Assembly (NCBI RefSeq): GCF_013284245.2
Contig: NZ_CP085876.1
Span: forward strand, 4,013,001-4,077,000
DNA length: 64,000 nt
Source: Brevibacillus sp. DP1.3A
GTDB taxonomy: Bacteria > Bacillota > Bacilli > Brevibacillales > Brevibacillaceae
Direction of reading: 5' to 3'
Made by a program: the position numbers and the translations under genes. Positions 35,825-44,713 of this stretch are shown piece by piece; within the stretch, counting starts at the first letter, position 1; each line of letters starts with the position of its first letter. Under the pieces are notes generated by a model. The model saw only the letters and a list, made by a program, of their open reading frames with translations. It ran no database searches and had not been told where the DNA came from.

Positions 35825-36688
35825 CTATCTCGTCAACGTAGTATTGGTCTGTCGGCCGCCAGCCTGCCACAGATCGACGGTTGCAGGTGCCGATAGAAGT
35901 CCCAGCTCCGCTGCGCATCGGTAATAGTACTCCAGTCCAATCCGCTGAACGTCACCGAAATCGTGCTGTAATCCTTGGAAATAGTGGATCCATTGCTCTT
36001 TCTCTCCACCGAAATGTGTGTGAACGTAGTCAATCAATGGGGCTGTATTCGCTCTTGTTTTCCTTTTGCTCTCTAAAAAAGAGGCATGGACGTCCGCGAT
36101 CAAATCATGATGATCGACAATAACTGCTCGACGAAGAGCCCAAATGGCAAAGGTCATGGAATAGCCCGTAAATTGATGCCACAGCTCTCCTAAGTCATAG
36201 ACATGCAGGTCTTTGGCCGTTCGCTCAGCCGAAATGGCGTCATCCCCGATCAAGAGCGCTGCGTCAGCATCCTCCAGCATTTCTTGCAAAATGGGTTCCT
36301 GTGTAACGTAGGAAATCTCATAATCGTAAAACTTATGGAGAATGATCTTTAAGAGGTTCACTGTGGTAGCCGATGTGTTGGTCAAGGCTATTTTGGCACC
36401 GTTTAATTGTTCAATCGGCTTTTTGCTGAACAAGAAAAGGGAGCCTACTCTCCCTTTGGCACTGACAGACAGATCTGCCAATGCCACGTATTCGGAGGCA
36501 TGCTCTGCATAGCTAAACGAAGAAATCGGACCCAAGTCAATCTCGCCATTCGCCATTGCAGTGTTTAACTGGGCAGGAACTTGGCGGATGAATTCGATTC
36601 GGTCTTCGAATTTCGCCTGATCAAAATAGAAGTAAACCGGCAATACATTGGTATACAAAATTTGTCCAACACGCAAAGACTTTTGCAT
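35825..36688 (-). CDS. mqnA: Chorismate dehydratase-like protein (MqnA/MqnD family)
   Basis: Periplasmic-binding-protein-like fold, 287 residues from the ATG 36688 (GGGGGGAATAAACGC upstream). The start LRVGQILYTNVLPVYFYFD and the GEIDLGPISSFSYA stretch match the MqnA branch, which turns chorismate into 3-enolpyruvyl-benzoate, first step of the futalosine pathway. It lies between ubiX and hepT. MqnA and MqnD are similar, so the exact branch should be verified; position and chorismate link favour MqnA. Confidence 0.85.
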   Translation of the reverse strand: MQKSLRVGQILYTNVLPVYFYFDQAKFEDRIEFIRQVPAQLNTAMANGEIDLGPISSFSYAEHASEYVALADLSVSAKGRVGSLFLFSKKPIEQLNGAKIALTNTSATTVNLLKIILHKFYDYEISYVTQEPILQEMLEDADAALLIGDDAISAERTAKDLHVYDLGELWHQFTGYSMTFAIWALRRAVIVDHHDLIADVHASFLESKRKTRANTAPLIDYVHTHFGGEKEQWIHYFQGLQHDFGDVQRIGLEYYYRCAAELGLLSAPATVDLWQAGGRQTNTTLTR

Positions 36689-36692
36689 GCGT

Positions 36693-37289
36693 TTATTCCC
36701 CCCAACGCCGGAACAGCGAATGTGGTACATCAATTGCATCCAAAGTTTTCCCTACCACAAAATTAATCAGATCATCCATGGTTTGCGGTTTCTGATAGTA
36801 GCCTGGCATAGCAGGCAGAATCTTTACTCCTAGACGGCTTAATTTGAGCATGTTCTCGAGCTGAATCGCATTGAGCGGCGTCTCTCTCGGAACGATGACC
36901 AAGCGCCGACCTTCCTTGATCATGACATCAGCAACCCGCTCCAGCAAATTACCTGATGCGCCATGCGCGATGCCAGAAACAGTCCCCATCGAGCACGGTA
37001 CTACGATCATACCGTCACAGCGATAGGAACCACTGGCTGCGGGACAATTGAAATCTCGCAGTCCCCAATAATGTAGCTCACCCGAAAAGTCTAGTTGCAG
37101 CTTCTCCTGCAATAGAGCTTCTCTGTCATCCGTGTGCCAATCCAGTTCATCACGAAACACTTGCCAGCCTGCTTCTGTAATCATCAAGTGAACGATATGT
37201 CCTGCACGTAAAAGCTCCTGGACGACTCGAACACCATAGATAGCACCACTTGCACCCGTTATCCCGACAGCCCACTTTTGCTTGTTCAT
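36693..37289 (-). CDS. ubiX: UbiX-like flavin prenyltransferase
   Basis: Makes prenylated FMN used by UbiD-type decarboxylases. 198 residues; the flavin-site motif GITGASGAIYGVRVVQ, PCSMGTVSGIAHG and ETPLNAIQLENMLKL are diagnostic. Its start overlaps the prenyltransferase gene by 4 nt. In the futalosine route a UbiD/UbiX-type pair is proposed to decarboxylate the naphthoate; the partner UbiD is not in the window. Confidence 0.93.
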   Translation of the reverse strand: MNKQKWAVGITGASGAIYGVRVVQELLRAGHIVHLMITEAGWQVFRDELDWHTDDREALLQEKLQLDFSGELHYWGLRDFNCPAASGSYRCDGMIVVPCSMGTVSGIAHGASGNLLERVADVMIKEGRRLVIVPRETPLNAIQLENMLKLSRLGVKILPAMPGYYQKPQTMDDLINFVVGKTLDAIDVPHSLFRRWGE

Positions 37290-38155
37290 GCAATCACCAA
37301 ATCAATCATCGTAAAGGTAAACATCACGACACTCAAGATGCCGTTCATATTGAAGAATGCCATATCCAGCTTGGACAGGTCTGTAGGCTTCACCAGCGTG
37401 TGTTCATAGATCAAAATCGCACCAGAAATGAGCACACCTACCAAGAACCAAATAGACAAGTCTGCGACTACATACAACGACATCAGACCAACGAAAGTAA
37501 GAACGTGGCATACGCGGGCAATCAGAAGTGCATTGGCAATTCCGAAGCGGCTCGGCATGGAATAAAGTCCTTCTTTCCGGTCAAAATCGGCGTCCTGGCA
37601 CGCATAAATGATATCAAATCCTGCTGTCCAGAACAAAACGGAGGCAAACAATAGAAGGCCGATGCCATCTACTTGACCCGTTGTCGCTACCCAGCCACCC
37701 AACGGTCCAAACCCGATGGCAACCCCGAGAACAAAGTGGCAAAGCCAAGTAAAGCGTTTTGTATAGGAATAAAGCACAAGAACAAACACAGCGAGCGGCA
37801 ACAATTTCACAGCCAAATCATTTAACTGATATGCAGCAATGAATAACACCGCAAAGGACACCACGATAAACAAAATGACTTCCACAATCGAAATGAGGCC
37901 AGCAGGAATCGCTCGTGTGACCGTACGAGGATTTCTCGCATCAATCACCCGGTCGATGACACGGTTTAAGGACATCGCTGCACTGCGAGCGCCCACCATC
38001 GCTACCGTCACCCAAAAAATTTCCGACCAGGTAGGCCATGCATTCTCTACCACAATACTTCCCAAAACAGCTCCCATAAAAGCAAAAGGCAAGGCAAAAA
38101 GGGAGTGTTCGAATTTAATCATTTCCAAGATGACTTTCAATTTACGTAGACCCAT
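37286..38155 (-). CDS. UbiA-family polyprenyltransferase (candidate MqnP)
   Basis: 289-residue membrane protein with about eight helices. The prenyl-diphosphate motif NRVIDRVIDARNPRT and the second aspartate motif DADFDRKEGLYS are clear. It attaches the isoprenoid chain to the quinone precursor. Sequence style is 4-hydroxybenzoate/MqnP rather than MenA. Sits 77 nt after menG and overlaps ubiX. Confidence 0.88.
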   Translation of the reverse strand: MGLRKLKVILEMIKFEHSLFALPFAFMGAVLGSIVVENAWPTWSEIFWVTVAMVGARSAAMSLNRVIDRVIDARNPRTVTRAIPAGLISIVEVILFIVVSFAVLFIAAYQLNDLAVKLLPLAVFVLVLYSYTKRFTWLCHFVLGVAIGFGPLGGWVATTGQVDGIGLLLFASVLFWTAGFDIIYACQDADFDRKEGLYSMPSRFGIANALLIARVCHVLTFVGLMSLYVVADLSIWFLVGVLISGAILIYEHTLVKPTDLSKLDMAFFNMNGILSVVMFTFTMIDLVIA

Positions 38156-38232
38156 CTATGACACTTCCTATCTAGTGAAGAAATACCGGTTTACTCCCCA
38201 TATACGCGTTTGGCGCCATCGCATATGTCAAC

Positions 38233-38952
38233 CTATGGCTTTGTGCCCATATGCAAGGCTGATACGCCGCCCATAAACAATTTGACCTGAACCGGGTCCA
38301 AGCCTGCTTTCTGAAACATGCTTGCCAGCTCGCGACTGTCAGGGAAATTGGTCAGGGATTGTGGCAGCCATGCATACTCTTCGTACTTGTTGACTGTCAG
38401 CTTCGCGATAAATGGCAAGATTTTGTAGAAATATAAGTAAAATAGCTTCCGGTACGGAATGAATGGGGGCTTGGACACTTCTAGAGAAACGACTTTACCG
38501 CCCGGCTTCACAACACGCGCCATTTCATTCAAGACCTGCTGAACATCCGGTACATTGCGCAAGGCAAACCCGATTGTGACGAAGTCGAATGTATTATCCT
38601 CATAAGGCAGATTCATTGCATCTGCATTCACTAGCTTTACGTTGTTGCCAACACCTGCGTTCGCCACTTTATATGCCCCTACATCCAGCATATTTTGGCT
38701 GAAATCAAGACCAACAACACTGCCTTCTTTTCCAACAGCCTTGGCTAATGCAATGGTCCAGTCTGCTGTACCACAAGCAACATCCAACGCCGTATGCCCT
38801 GGCTGGATATTCATCTGCTTCATCGTGTAATTACGCCAAGCAATATGACTGCCAAAGCTGATTACATTATTCATTTTGTCGTAATCGTTTGCAATGCTCT
38901 CGAAAACGGAGTGAACGTACTCTGCTTTCTCATTCATCTGTGTCTGGTTCAC
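38233..38952 (-). CDS. menG: Demethylmenaquinone methyltransferase (MenG/UbiE)
   Basis: Final SAM-dependent methylation of menaquinone. 239 residues from a GTG at 38952, 10 nt after GAGGAG and 4 nt after the hepS stop; MNEKAEYVHSVFESI six residues later could be an alternative start. ALDVACGTADWTIALAK is motif I and FVTIGFALRNVPD is typical of the family. Confidence 0.96.
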   Translation of the reverse strand: MNQTQMNEKAEYVHSVFESIANDYDKMNNVISFGSHIAWRNYTMKQMNIQPGHTALDVACGTADWTIALAKAVGKEGSVVGLDFSQNMLDVGAYKVANAGVGNNVKLVNADAMNLPYEDNTFDFVTIGFALRNVPDVQQVLNEMARVVKPGGKVVSLEVSKPPFIPYRKLFYLYFYKILPFIAKLTVNKYEEYAWLPQSLTNFPDSRELASMFQKAGLDPVQVKLFMGGVSALHMGTKP

Positions 38953-38956
38953 TTGG

Positions 38957-39793
38957 CTACATCTCCTCAATTACCTTCTTCAAGCGACTGATCCGATGGG
39001 AGTACCGTGCCGTAATAGATGCAAGCATGTTCCGCGTCTCTGCAGGATGTAGCGTACGTACCATTTGCTCACATAAACCGATTAATTCAATGGCTTTCCC
39101 CTCAACGCCTGACAAAACTTGCGCGAGTGTAGCCCCAGGTTTTTGCAGCAAAAAACGGGCAAAACCAAAAGGAACTTGTTCTTGCCATTTGAGCTGCTCC
39201 CACTCTCCAATCACACTCTCTACCTTGGCTGTTTCCTTCATCAGATCGCTCCAGAAACGACGGCGATCAGCTGAATCGGCATACTCTTCTACAACAGCCA
39301 CGTATAAGCCCGTATCAATCGTATTTCGCAGTTCCCAGTACTCTTCATCTGATAAAACCTTGCTATCTCGCCCAGCGATGTAGAGTCTCATTTTCGCTTC
39401 GTTCACTCGCTGAATGGCTGCCGACAACACTTGAATGGCTTGGATTTCACCCGTTGAAGCCAGAAGGTGATAATAACGACTGCTGTAATAATCACCCGCA
39501 AGTACGGTCAGCTGTCGGTTTCGCTCCGCGCTCTGTGAGGAGTCGTACTCATTTTTCACGAGCTCATGCGTGTCCAGTCCCAATTGGACAAGTCCTGTTG
39601 CTGTGCATAAAACCGAAGCCTTTTCCTTCGGCATACCTTGTTCCAGCAAAAAAAGGTACAACAGCTCTAGACGATTTTCCGCCATGGAAGGAACGTCAAC
39701 ATAATGTTCTACATAGGAATGGGTGATTCTCTTGTAGATTTGTTCGATAATGGACCGAACCTCTTCTACATTCGGGGAAAGTTCTTTGCTCAT
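38957..39793 (-). CDS. hepS: Heptaprenyl diphosphate synthase component I
   Basis: Non-catalytic, chain-length-determining partner of HepT. 278 residues; ITHSYVEHYVDVPSMAENRL near the N-terminus resembles HepS. It lacks the aspartate motifs, as expected for the small subunit. First gene of hepS-menG-ubiA-ubiX-mqnA-hepT. Confidence 0.9.
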   Translation of the reverse strand: MSKELSPNVEEVRSIIEQIYKRITHSYVEHYVDVPSMAENRLELLYLFLLEQGMPKEKASVLCTATGLVQLGLDTHELVKNEYDSSQSAERNRQLTVLAGDYYSSRYYHLLASTGEIQAIQVLSAAIQRVNEAKMRLYIAGRDSKVLSDEEYWELRNTIDTGLYVAVVEEYADSADRRRFWSDLMKETAKVESVIGEWEQLKWQEQVPFGFARFLLQKPGATLAQVLSGVEGKAIELIGLCEQMVRTLHPAETRNMLASITARYSHRISRLKKVIEEM

Positions 39794-39918
39794 GCGTCCT
39801 CCTCCACAAGCTGCACAACCTAAAGATGTCTGCCTGTTCCGTACTGTTCCTTACTCTTCGGTCTTCCTCTGCCGTCCGGTCAAAAGGCCGTCTCTACTAT
39901 CATACCATACTTCTTCCA

Positions 39919-40440
39919 TCAGGGACTAATTCGCTCATAAAAATACGGCTCGATTCGAATGGGAAATGTACTGCTTACAAAGGACTGGATATCCGAAGGG
40001 TCGGTCAAAGGTTTGTCATGTCCTGCGAGATTTCCAGTTGTCGATTGTATGGCAATCAATAATCTCGATTCTTTTGGTGGATCCGTCTCTTCCAACAAGC
40101 GATAGTACACGGGCCCGACATTCTCTGCATAGGTACGCAAGTCGTATGTCAAACGGTAAAAATCTTGATAGACGATGTTTAACTCTACTTTTTCGGCAGG
40201 TTTCACCACAAAATCGACATAGATCGATGGGTTTTCCCATTTTATACGCTTAATATTATAATGTGTCGACATCCTTGTAAACAAATCAAGAGCATTTTGC
40301 TCGCTTAAGTGAATAGCACGTGCCGACTGAAATGTCGGTATATCCGCTTGCATCCACTGACTTGTGGGAACGAGTGACAGCATCAGAGCCAAGAAAGTGG
40401 AAACAGCAATCGCCATCAACAATTGGCGCGGCATAGACAT
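39919..40440 (-). CDS. Unrecognised membrane-anchored or secreted protein
   Basis: 173 residues from the ATG 40440, which follows a GGAGGAGAGGAGG tract; a second ATG two codons later is possible. Residues 5-25 (LLMAIAVSTFLALMLSLVP) form a signal peptide or anchor, without a lipobox cysteine. The rest is a soluble domain. In B. subtilis no gene lies here between mtrB and hepS. I do not recognise a family. Confidence 0.72.
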   Translation of the reverse strand: MSMPRQLLMAIAVSTFLALMLSLVPTSQWMQADIPTFQSARAIHLSEQNALDLFTRMSTHYNIKRIKWENPSIYVDFVVKPAEKVELNIVYQDFYRLTYDLRTYAENVGPVYYRLLEETDPPKESRLLIAIQSTTGNLAGHDKPLTDPSDIQSFVSSTFPIRIEPYFYERISP

Positions 40441-40464
40441 CCCTCCTCTCCTCCATTGTACAAA

Positions 40465-40490
40465 CAAAAAAAGCAGGCTATGCCTGCTTC
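40465..40490 (-). terminator. Terminator after mtrB
   Basis: AAGCAGGC/GCCTGCTT stem followed by seven T. Confidence 0.85.
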
Positions 40491-40510
40491 TTAGCAAAAC
40501 GACTTGCTCT

Positions 40511-40741
40511 TTATTCGGTCGTATCCACGACGCCATGCTGCGAGTAAATCACTGCTTTTCCTCGCACCTTAATCGCAGAGGTGTGCTCCGTAAATTGAAA
40601 AATCATAACTTCGCCTTTATCAAGCTTCTCTGTATGATGAAAACGCGTATCAGTACCTCTTGTTAATCCGATCACATGAACGCCATTTTCCTTCGCTTTG
40701 ACTACGAAATAATCCTGATTAAATCCAGATGGTTGTGCCAC
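40511..40741 (-). CDS. mtrB: trp RNA-binding attenuation protein (TRAP)
   Basis: 76-residue subunit of the 11-mer ring that binds (G/U)AG repeats when loaded with tryptophan. The core [21 protein letters not shown] and the HTSAIKVRG stretch, which carry the tryptophan pocket and the RNA-contact lysines and arginine, are conserved. GTG start with GAGGAAA upstream. Its target, an 11-triplet leader, is at 30055-30108 in this window. Unlike B. subtilis, a transglycosylase and a tRNA separate it from folE. Confidence 0.97.
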   Translation of the reverse strand: MAQPSGFNQDYFVVKAKENGVHVIGLTRGTDTRFHHTEKLDKGEVMIFQFTEHTSAIKVRGKAVIYSQHGVVDTTE

Positions 40742-40778
40742 TATGTTTCCTCCTGACCAATACGATATGCGCGTACGT

Positions 40779-41450
40779 CTAGTATGATGCCCCTTCTGAC
40801 TCCAGTCGGCTCATGATCTTGTCTACATAGCGCTGTGTCTCTTGCGGCAATTGGTCAAACTTCGCTTCCAGTTCGTCATCACTGCTGATTCCCAGACGAC
40901 TCATCCGACCTGGACCAGCATTGTAAGCAGCAAGTGCTACTTTCACATCTCCATCATAACGATCCAAAAGTGACTTCAAATATTTTGTTCCACCTTCAAG
41001 GTTTTCATCAGGGTCGTATACATTGCGGACTTGCATGGCTTTTGCCGTATTGTCCATCAGCTGCATCAAGCCCTTCGCCCCTGCGTGAGATTCTACATTC
41101 GGATTAAAATTGGATTCGGCCCTGACGACCTCTCTCACCAGATCAGCGTCCACTCCCATCGCTTTCGCTGTCTGATCAATCTTGCCCAAGATTTCTGGGG
41201 TAGGAACAGATGGCCCTTTTGCAAAAGACAAGGACTGCTCATTTTGAATATGGGTAGGAATCTTCCAGTTCCTAGAACCGTCTAACTTGGCTAAAATCTC
41301 CTGCGAACTGATAACCCGCTGGCCGGTTGTTGCTAACTGGGACTGCAGGATGTCCGAGAAGAGCCCTTCGTCTCCATACGAAAGCGAAGAGGCGTCATAG
41401 TTTTGCGGCAATGTTTGCAAATATGGTTGAAGTGATACAGGCACCTTCAT
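40779..41450 (-). CDS. Lytic transglycosylase, SLT domain
   Basis: About 223 residues. The C-terminal 120 residues form a goose-lysozyme-like domain: catalytic glutamate in [15 protein letters not shown], then GAKGLMQLM and [10 protein letters not shown]. It would cleave peptidoglycan with anhydromuramyl formation. No signal peptide is visible at either candidate start (41450 chosen; the frame opens at 41489), so export is unexplained. Lies between mtrB and tRNA-Pro. Confidence 0.85.
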   Translation of the reverse strand: MKVPVSLQPYLQTLPQNYDASSLSYGDEGLFSDILQSQLATTGQRVISSQEILAKLDGSRNWKIPTHIQNEQSLSFAKGPSVPTPEILGKIDQTAKAMGVDADLVREVVRAESNFNPNVESHAGAKGLMQLMDNTAKAMQVRNVYDPDENLEGGTKYLKSLLDRYDGDVKVALAAYNAGPGRMSRLGISSDDELEAKFDQLPQETQRYVDKIMSRLESEGASY

Positions 41451-41555
41451 AGCATTGAACAACCCTTCCCTAGCTTGTCTACCTATCATTATAAAAAAGA
41501 AAGATCAGGAAGCCAATAGCAAAATGGTACTACTTGGGAGAGTAGTCATTTTACA

Positions 41556-41584
41556 TAAAAAAGAAGCCTTTGCTCAAGGCTTCT
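41556..41584 (-). terminator. Terminator downstream of tRNA-Pro
   Basis: AGAAGCCTT and AAAGGCTTCT pair over a GAGC loop, then TTTTTT on the minus strand. Confidence 0.88.
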
Positions 41585-41600
41585 GATCGTTATATGCAGA

Positions 41601-41677
41601 TGGTCGGAATGCAGGGATTCGAACCCTGGACCTCACCCACCCCAAGGGTGCGCGCTACCGGGCTGCGCCACATCCCG
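41601..41677 (-). tRNA. tRNA-Pro, anticodon GGG
   Basis: Cloverleaf with acceptor CGGGATG/CATTCCG, D-stem GCGC/GCGC, anticodon stem CACCC/GGGTG and T-arm CAGGG-TTCGAAT-CCCTG. The 7-nt anticodon loop TTGGGGT places GGG at 34-36. An encoded CCA follows the discriminator A. The proline identity fits G37 and the anticodon. Confidence 0.93.
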
Positions 41678-41743
41678 ACTGTACATCCGTACTATACAAT
41701 ATTTTACCTATAGAGTCAATATAATTTCCTTATTTTTGAATTC

Positions 41744-42304
41744 TTAGCGAATCAAGCTAAATACTTCTGCACGGGCTGCCGCATCTTTCTCAAACATCCC
41801 ACGAACAGCAGAAGTGATCGTTTTCGAGCCTGGCTTTTTCACACCACGCATCGTCATGCACATATGCTCTGCTTCTAAAACCACGACCACGCCATGTGGA
41901 TCGAGCTTGCGCATAATCGCGTCAGCTACTGTTGCGGTAATTCGTTCTTGCAACTGCGGACGTTTTGCTACAGTGTCAACCGCACGCGCCAGCTTGCTCA
42001 GTCCTACCACACGGCCTCCACGAGGTACGTAAGCTACATGCGCTTTTCCGAAGAAGGGAACCAAGTGATGCTCACACATGGAGTAAAACGGAATGTCCTT
42101 CACTAGAACCATTTCCTCATGATCTTCGCTAAAGACAGTCTCGAAATACTGCTCTTCGTCTATATGCATGCCCTCAAATACTTCAGCGTACATTTTCGCA
42201 ACTCGCTTAGGGGTATCCAGCACTCCTTCACGATTAGGATCATCCCCCACTGCCTCTAGGATCATGCGAACAGCTTGCTGTATTTTATCTAAGTCGACGT
42301 TCAT
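41744..42304 (-). CDS. folE: GTP cyclohydrolase I
   Basis: First step of folate synthesis (mtrA in B. subtilis). About 186 residues from the ATG at 42304 (GGAGG 7 nt upstream; the preceding ATG is also possible). Zinc ligands are in [10 protein letters not shown] and in [21 protein letters not shown] and [11 protein letters not shown] are typical. Upstream in-frame residues are not family-like. Confidence 0.96.
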   Translation of the reverse strand: MNVDLDKIQQAVRMILEAVGDDPNREGVLDTPKRVAKMYAEVFEGMHIDEEQYFETVFSEDHEEMVLVKDIPFYSMCEHHLVPFFGKAHVAYVPRGGRVVGLSKLARAVDTVAKRPQLQERITATVADAIMRKLDPHGVVVVLEAEHMCMTMRGVKKPGSKTITSAVRGMFEKDAAARAEVFSLIR

Positions 42305-42475
42305 CATTGTACCTCCTACGTAACGGCATACGCCTTGTTTCTCATCACTAAGGTCTGCCTGCTCCAAATCAGTGCCAGACTTATTGCCTGCTCGCGATCA
42401 AAGCCAATCTTACCATATCGTTTAAAAAAAGACAAAAAGATATACCAGAATTTTCATAGGCAAACTGTATGTACA

Positions 42476-42513
42476 CAGAAAAAAACCCACATTTTATCAA
42501 TGTGGATTTTTTT
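42476..42513 (-). terminator. Terminator of hbs
   Basis: CCACATT/AATGTGG stem with flanking A and T runs; GTTTTTTT follows on the minus strand. Confidence 0.85.
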
Positions 42514-42543
42514 ATGTAAGTGCTTCGTTCTCAAAAGAAACAA

Positions 42544-42825
42544 CTACTTGATGGAGTCTTTGAGTTGTTTACCTGGTTTAAACGCAGGTACTTTGCTGGA
42601 AGCGATTTCGATCTCTTCACCAGTTTGTGGGTTACGACCTTTACGAGCCGCACGTTCACGAACTTCGAAGTTACCAAAGCCGATCAGTTGGACTTTATCA
42701 CCAGTTTTCAATGCATCTGCAATTGCGTCAAGAACTGCATCAACTGCTTTTGTTGCATCTTTCTTGGTGAGTTCTGTGGTTTCAGCCACTTTTGCAATCA
42801 GTTCTGTTTTGTTCATTTTATTCAC
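42544..42825 (-). CDS. hbs: DNA-binding protein HU
   Basis: 93-residue nucleoid protein. [20 protein letters not shown] at residue 4 is the usual start, so the first ATG three codons earlier may or may not be used. The DNA-binding arm includes [22 protein letters not shown] with the intercalating proline. Confidence 0.97.
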   Translation of the reverse strand: MNKMNKTELIAKVAETTELTKKDATKAVDAVLDAIADALKTGDKVQLIGFGNFEVRERAARKGRNPQTGEEIEIASSKVPAFKPGKQLKDSIK

Positions 42826-42982
42826 CTCCCCTCAAAGAACACCAAGTCCTAGCTATTATTTTTCTTAACCGAAACGAAGCGTTTTATACACGAATGGTTG
42901 TTTTTACCGATCTGACAAGCTTATAGTAATACACCGATTTCTTAAATTCAAGCCCCTCCTGTCGAAATTGAACGAAATACAA

Positions 42983-43015
42983 GAAAAAAAGGCATCTCGT
43001 CATATCAGATGCCTT
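42983..43015 (-). terminator. Terminator of spoIVA
   Basis: AGGCATCT/AGATGCCT stem followed by seven T, 39 nt after the spoIVA stop. Confidence 0.85.
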
Positions 43016-43053
43016 CCCTATATTTGTTGTTTATAGGACTTTGGAACTATTTA

Positions 43054-44535
43054 TTAGAGTATGATCGCTATCAGGCCACCCGATCCCTCGTTGATGATTC
43101 GACCCAATGTTTCCTGTAATTTGTATCTGGCGTTGTCTGGCATCATGGTAATTTTTCCCTGAATACCCTCTCTTACGATGGAATGGAGCGAGCGTCCAAA
43201 AATATCGGAGTTCCAGATAGAAAGCGGGTCTTTGTCAAAATCTTGCATCAGATAGCGGACAAGTTCCTCACTCTGCTTCTCTGTTCCGATAATCGGAGCG
43301 AATTCAGACTCAACATCCACCCGAATCATGTGAATAGACGGTGCAGTTGCTTTGAGTCTGACTCCAAAGCGCGGTCCCTGGCGGATTAGTTCAGGTTCGT
43401 CCAAGGTCATTTCATGCAACGACGGGGCTGCTATACCGTAGCCCGTACTTCGGACCATGTGCAATGCTTCCGCTACCTGATCAAACTCGCGCTTGGCATG
43501 TGCGAATTCCTGCATGATTTTCAGCAAGTGATCCTTGCCATTTATCTCTACACCGACAATTTCCATCAAGATGCGATCATACAGCTCATCTGGCGCGTAG
43601 AGGTCAATCTCCGCGATTCCTTGCCCCATATGCATACCAGCAAGGGAAGCTTTCTCTACGAAGTCATAGTCATTGAAGAAGCCGACGACACGGTCCACAT
43701 CGCGTAACCGGCGGATGTCCTGCACGGTCTCACGTACAGCTTCCTCGTAGTTCTGACGTAGCCAGTGCCCGTTTTCCAGCACCATTACCCAGCTCGGCAG
43801 ATTTACATTTACTTCATGAACTGGGAATTCAAAAAGGACTTCTCTCATAAGGAGCAAGATTTCCTGCTCTGTCATATGATCAACCGACAAGGCCACGACT
43901 GGTACATCGTATTTTTCCTGGAGCTGCACACGAAGGTTTTGTGCTTCGTCGGAGCGCGGACGCGTCGAGTTTACAACGATCACGAACGGTTTTCCGACTT
44001 CCTTCAGCTCGTTTACAACTCGCTCCTCTGCATCGATGTATCCTACACGCGGTATTTCCGCGATGCTGCCATCCGTTGTCACAACGATCCCGATGGTTGA
44101 GTGTTCCTGGATAACCTTGCGTGTCCCGACTTCGGCCGCTTCCTCAAACGGTACAGGCTCTTCATACCAAGGGGTATTTACCATTCTTGGGCCATTGTCG
44201 TCTTCAAAGCCCTTAGCCCCTTGCACCGTATAGCCAACGCAGTCAACGAGGCGGACATTGATGCTGAGTCCTTCTGTTACATGTACGTTAACAGCCTGAT
44301 TCGGAACAAATTTGGGTTCGGTTGTCATGATTGTTCGTCCTGATGCGCTCTGCGGCAACTCGTCTGTCGCTCGTATCCGCTCCGCTTCCGAGTTGATATT
44401 CGGGATGACAACTTGCTCCATAAACCGCTTGATAAAGGTCGACTTTCCCGTACGAACAGGGCCTACCACTCCGAGGTAGATGTCTCCGCCCGTCCGTTCG
44501 GCAATGTCTTTAAAGATGTCGACTCGTTCCACCAT
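43054..44535 (-). CDS. spoIVA: Stage IV sporulation protein A (SpoIVA)
   Basis: ATPase that polymerises on the forespore surface as the base of the spore coat. 493 residues; VDIFKDIAERTGGDIYLGVV and the Walker A GPVRTGKST near residue 25 are clear. The C-terminus GSGGLIAIIL is the usual anchoring tail. AAGGAGG lies 7 nt before the ATG. Expression is expected in the mother cell. Confidence 0.97.
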   Translation of the reverse strand: MVERVDIFKDIAERTGGDIYLGVVGPVRTGKSTFIKRFMEQVVIPNINSEAERIRATDELPQSASGRTIMTTEPKFVPNQAVNVHVTEGLSINVRLVDCVGYTVQGAKGFEDDNGPRMVNTPWYEEPVPFEEAAEVGTRKVIQEHSTIGIVVTTDGSIAEIPRVGYIDAEERVVNELKEVGKPFVIVVNSTRPRSDEAQNLRVQLQEKYDVPVVALSVDHMTEQEILLLMREVLFEFPVHEVNVNLPSWVMVLENGHWLRQNYEEAVRETVQDIRRLRDVDRVVGFFNDYDFVEKASLAGMHMGQGIAEIDLYAPDELYDRILMEIVGVEINGKDHLLKIMQEFAHAKREFDQVAEALHMVRSTGYGIAAPSLHEMTLDEPELIRQGPRFGVRLKATAPSIHMIRVDVESEFAPIIGTEKQSEELVRYLMQDFDKDPLSIWNSDIFGRSLHSIVREGIQGKITMMPDNARYKLQETLGRIINEGSGGLIAIIL

Positions 44536-44564
44536 CGATGACCTCCTTCTATTTGTCTATTTTT

Positions 44565-44592
44565 ACACTATGACCGATTTTCCGAATTATCC
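44565..44592 (-). promoter_or_regulatory. Candidate SigE-type promoter of spoIVA
   Basis: GGATAAT (44586-44592), 13 nt, CATAGTGT (44565-44572) loosely match the SigE boxes (-35 ATATT-like, -10 CATACAAT-like). In B. subtilis spoIVA is SigE-dependent. Confidence 0.4.
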
Positions 44593-44674
44593 CTGACCGC
44601 CAGTATTTTCGTAGGGAATCTCGTACTAGTTTTGTGGACAGTACAAATATATGTATTTTTGCGTTAACTAGAAC

Positions 44675-44706
44675 AAAAAAAAACGACCCTGATCAGAGTC
44701 GTTTTC
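44675..44706 (-). terminator. Terminator after the YphF-like gene
   Basis: AACGAC-CTGATCAG-GTCGTT stem followed by nine T. Confidence 0.85.
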
Positions 44707-44713
44707 CGTAAAG

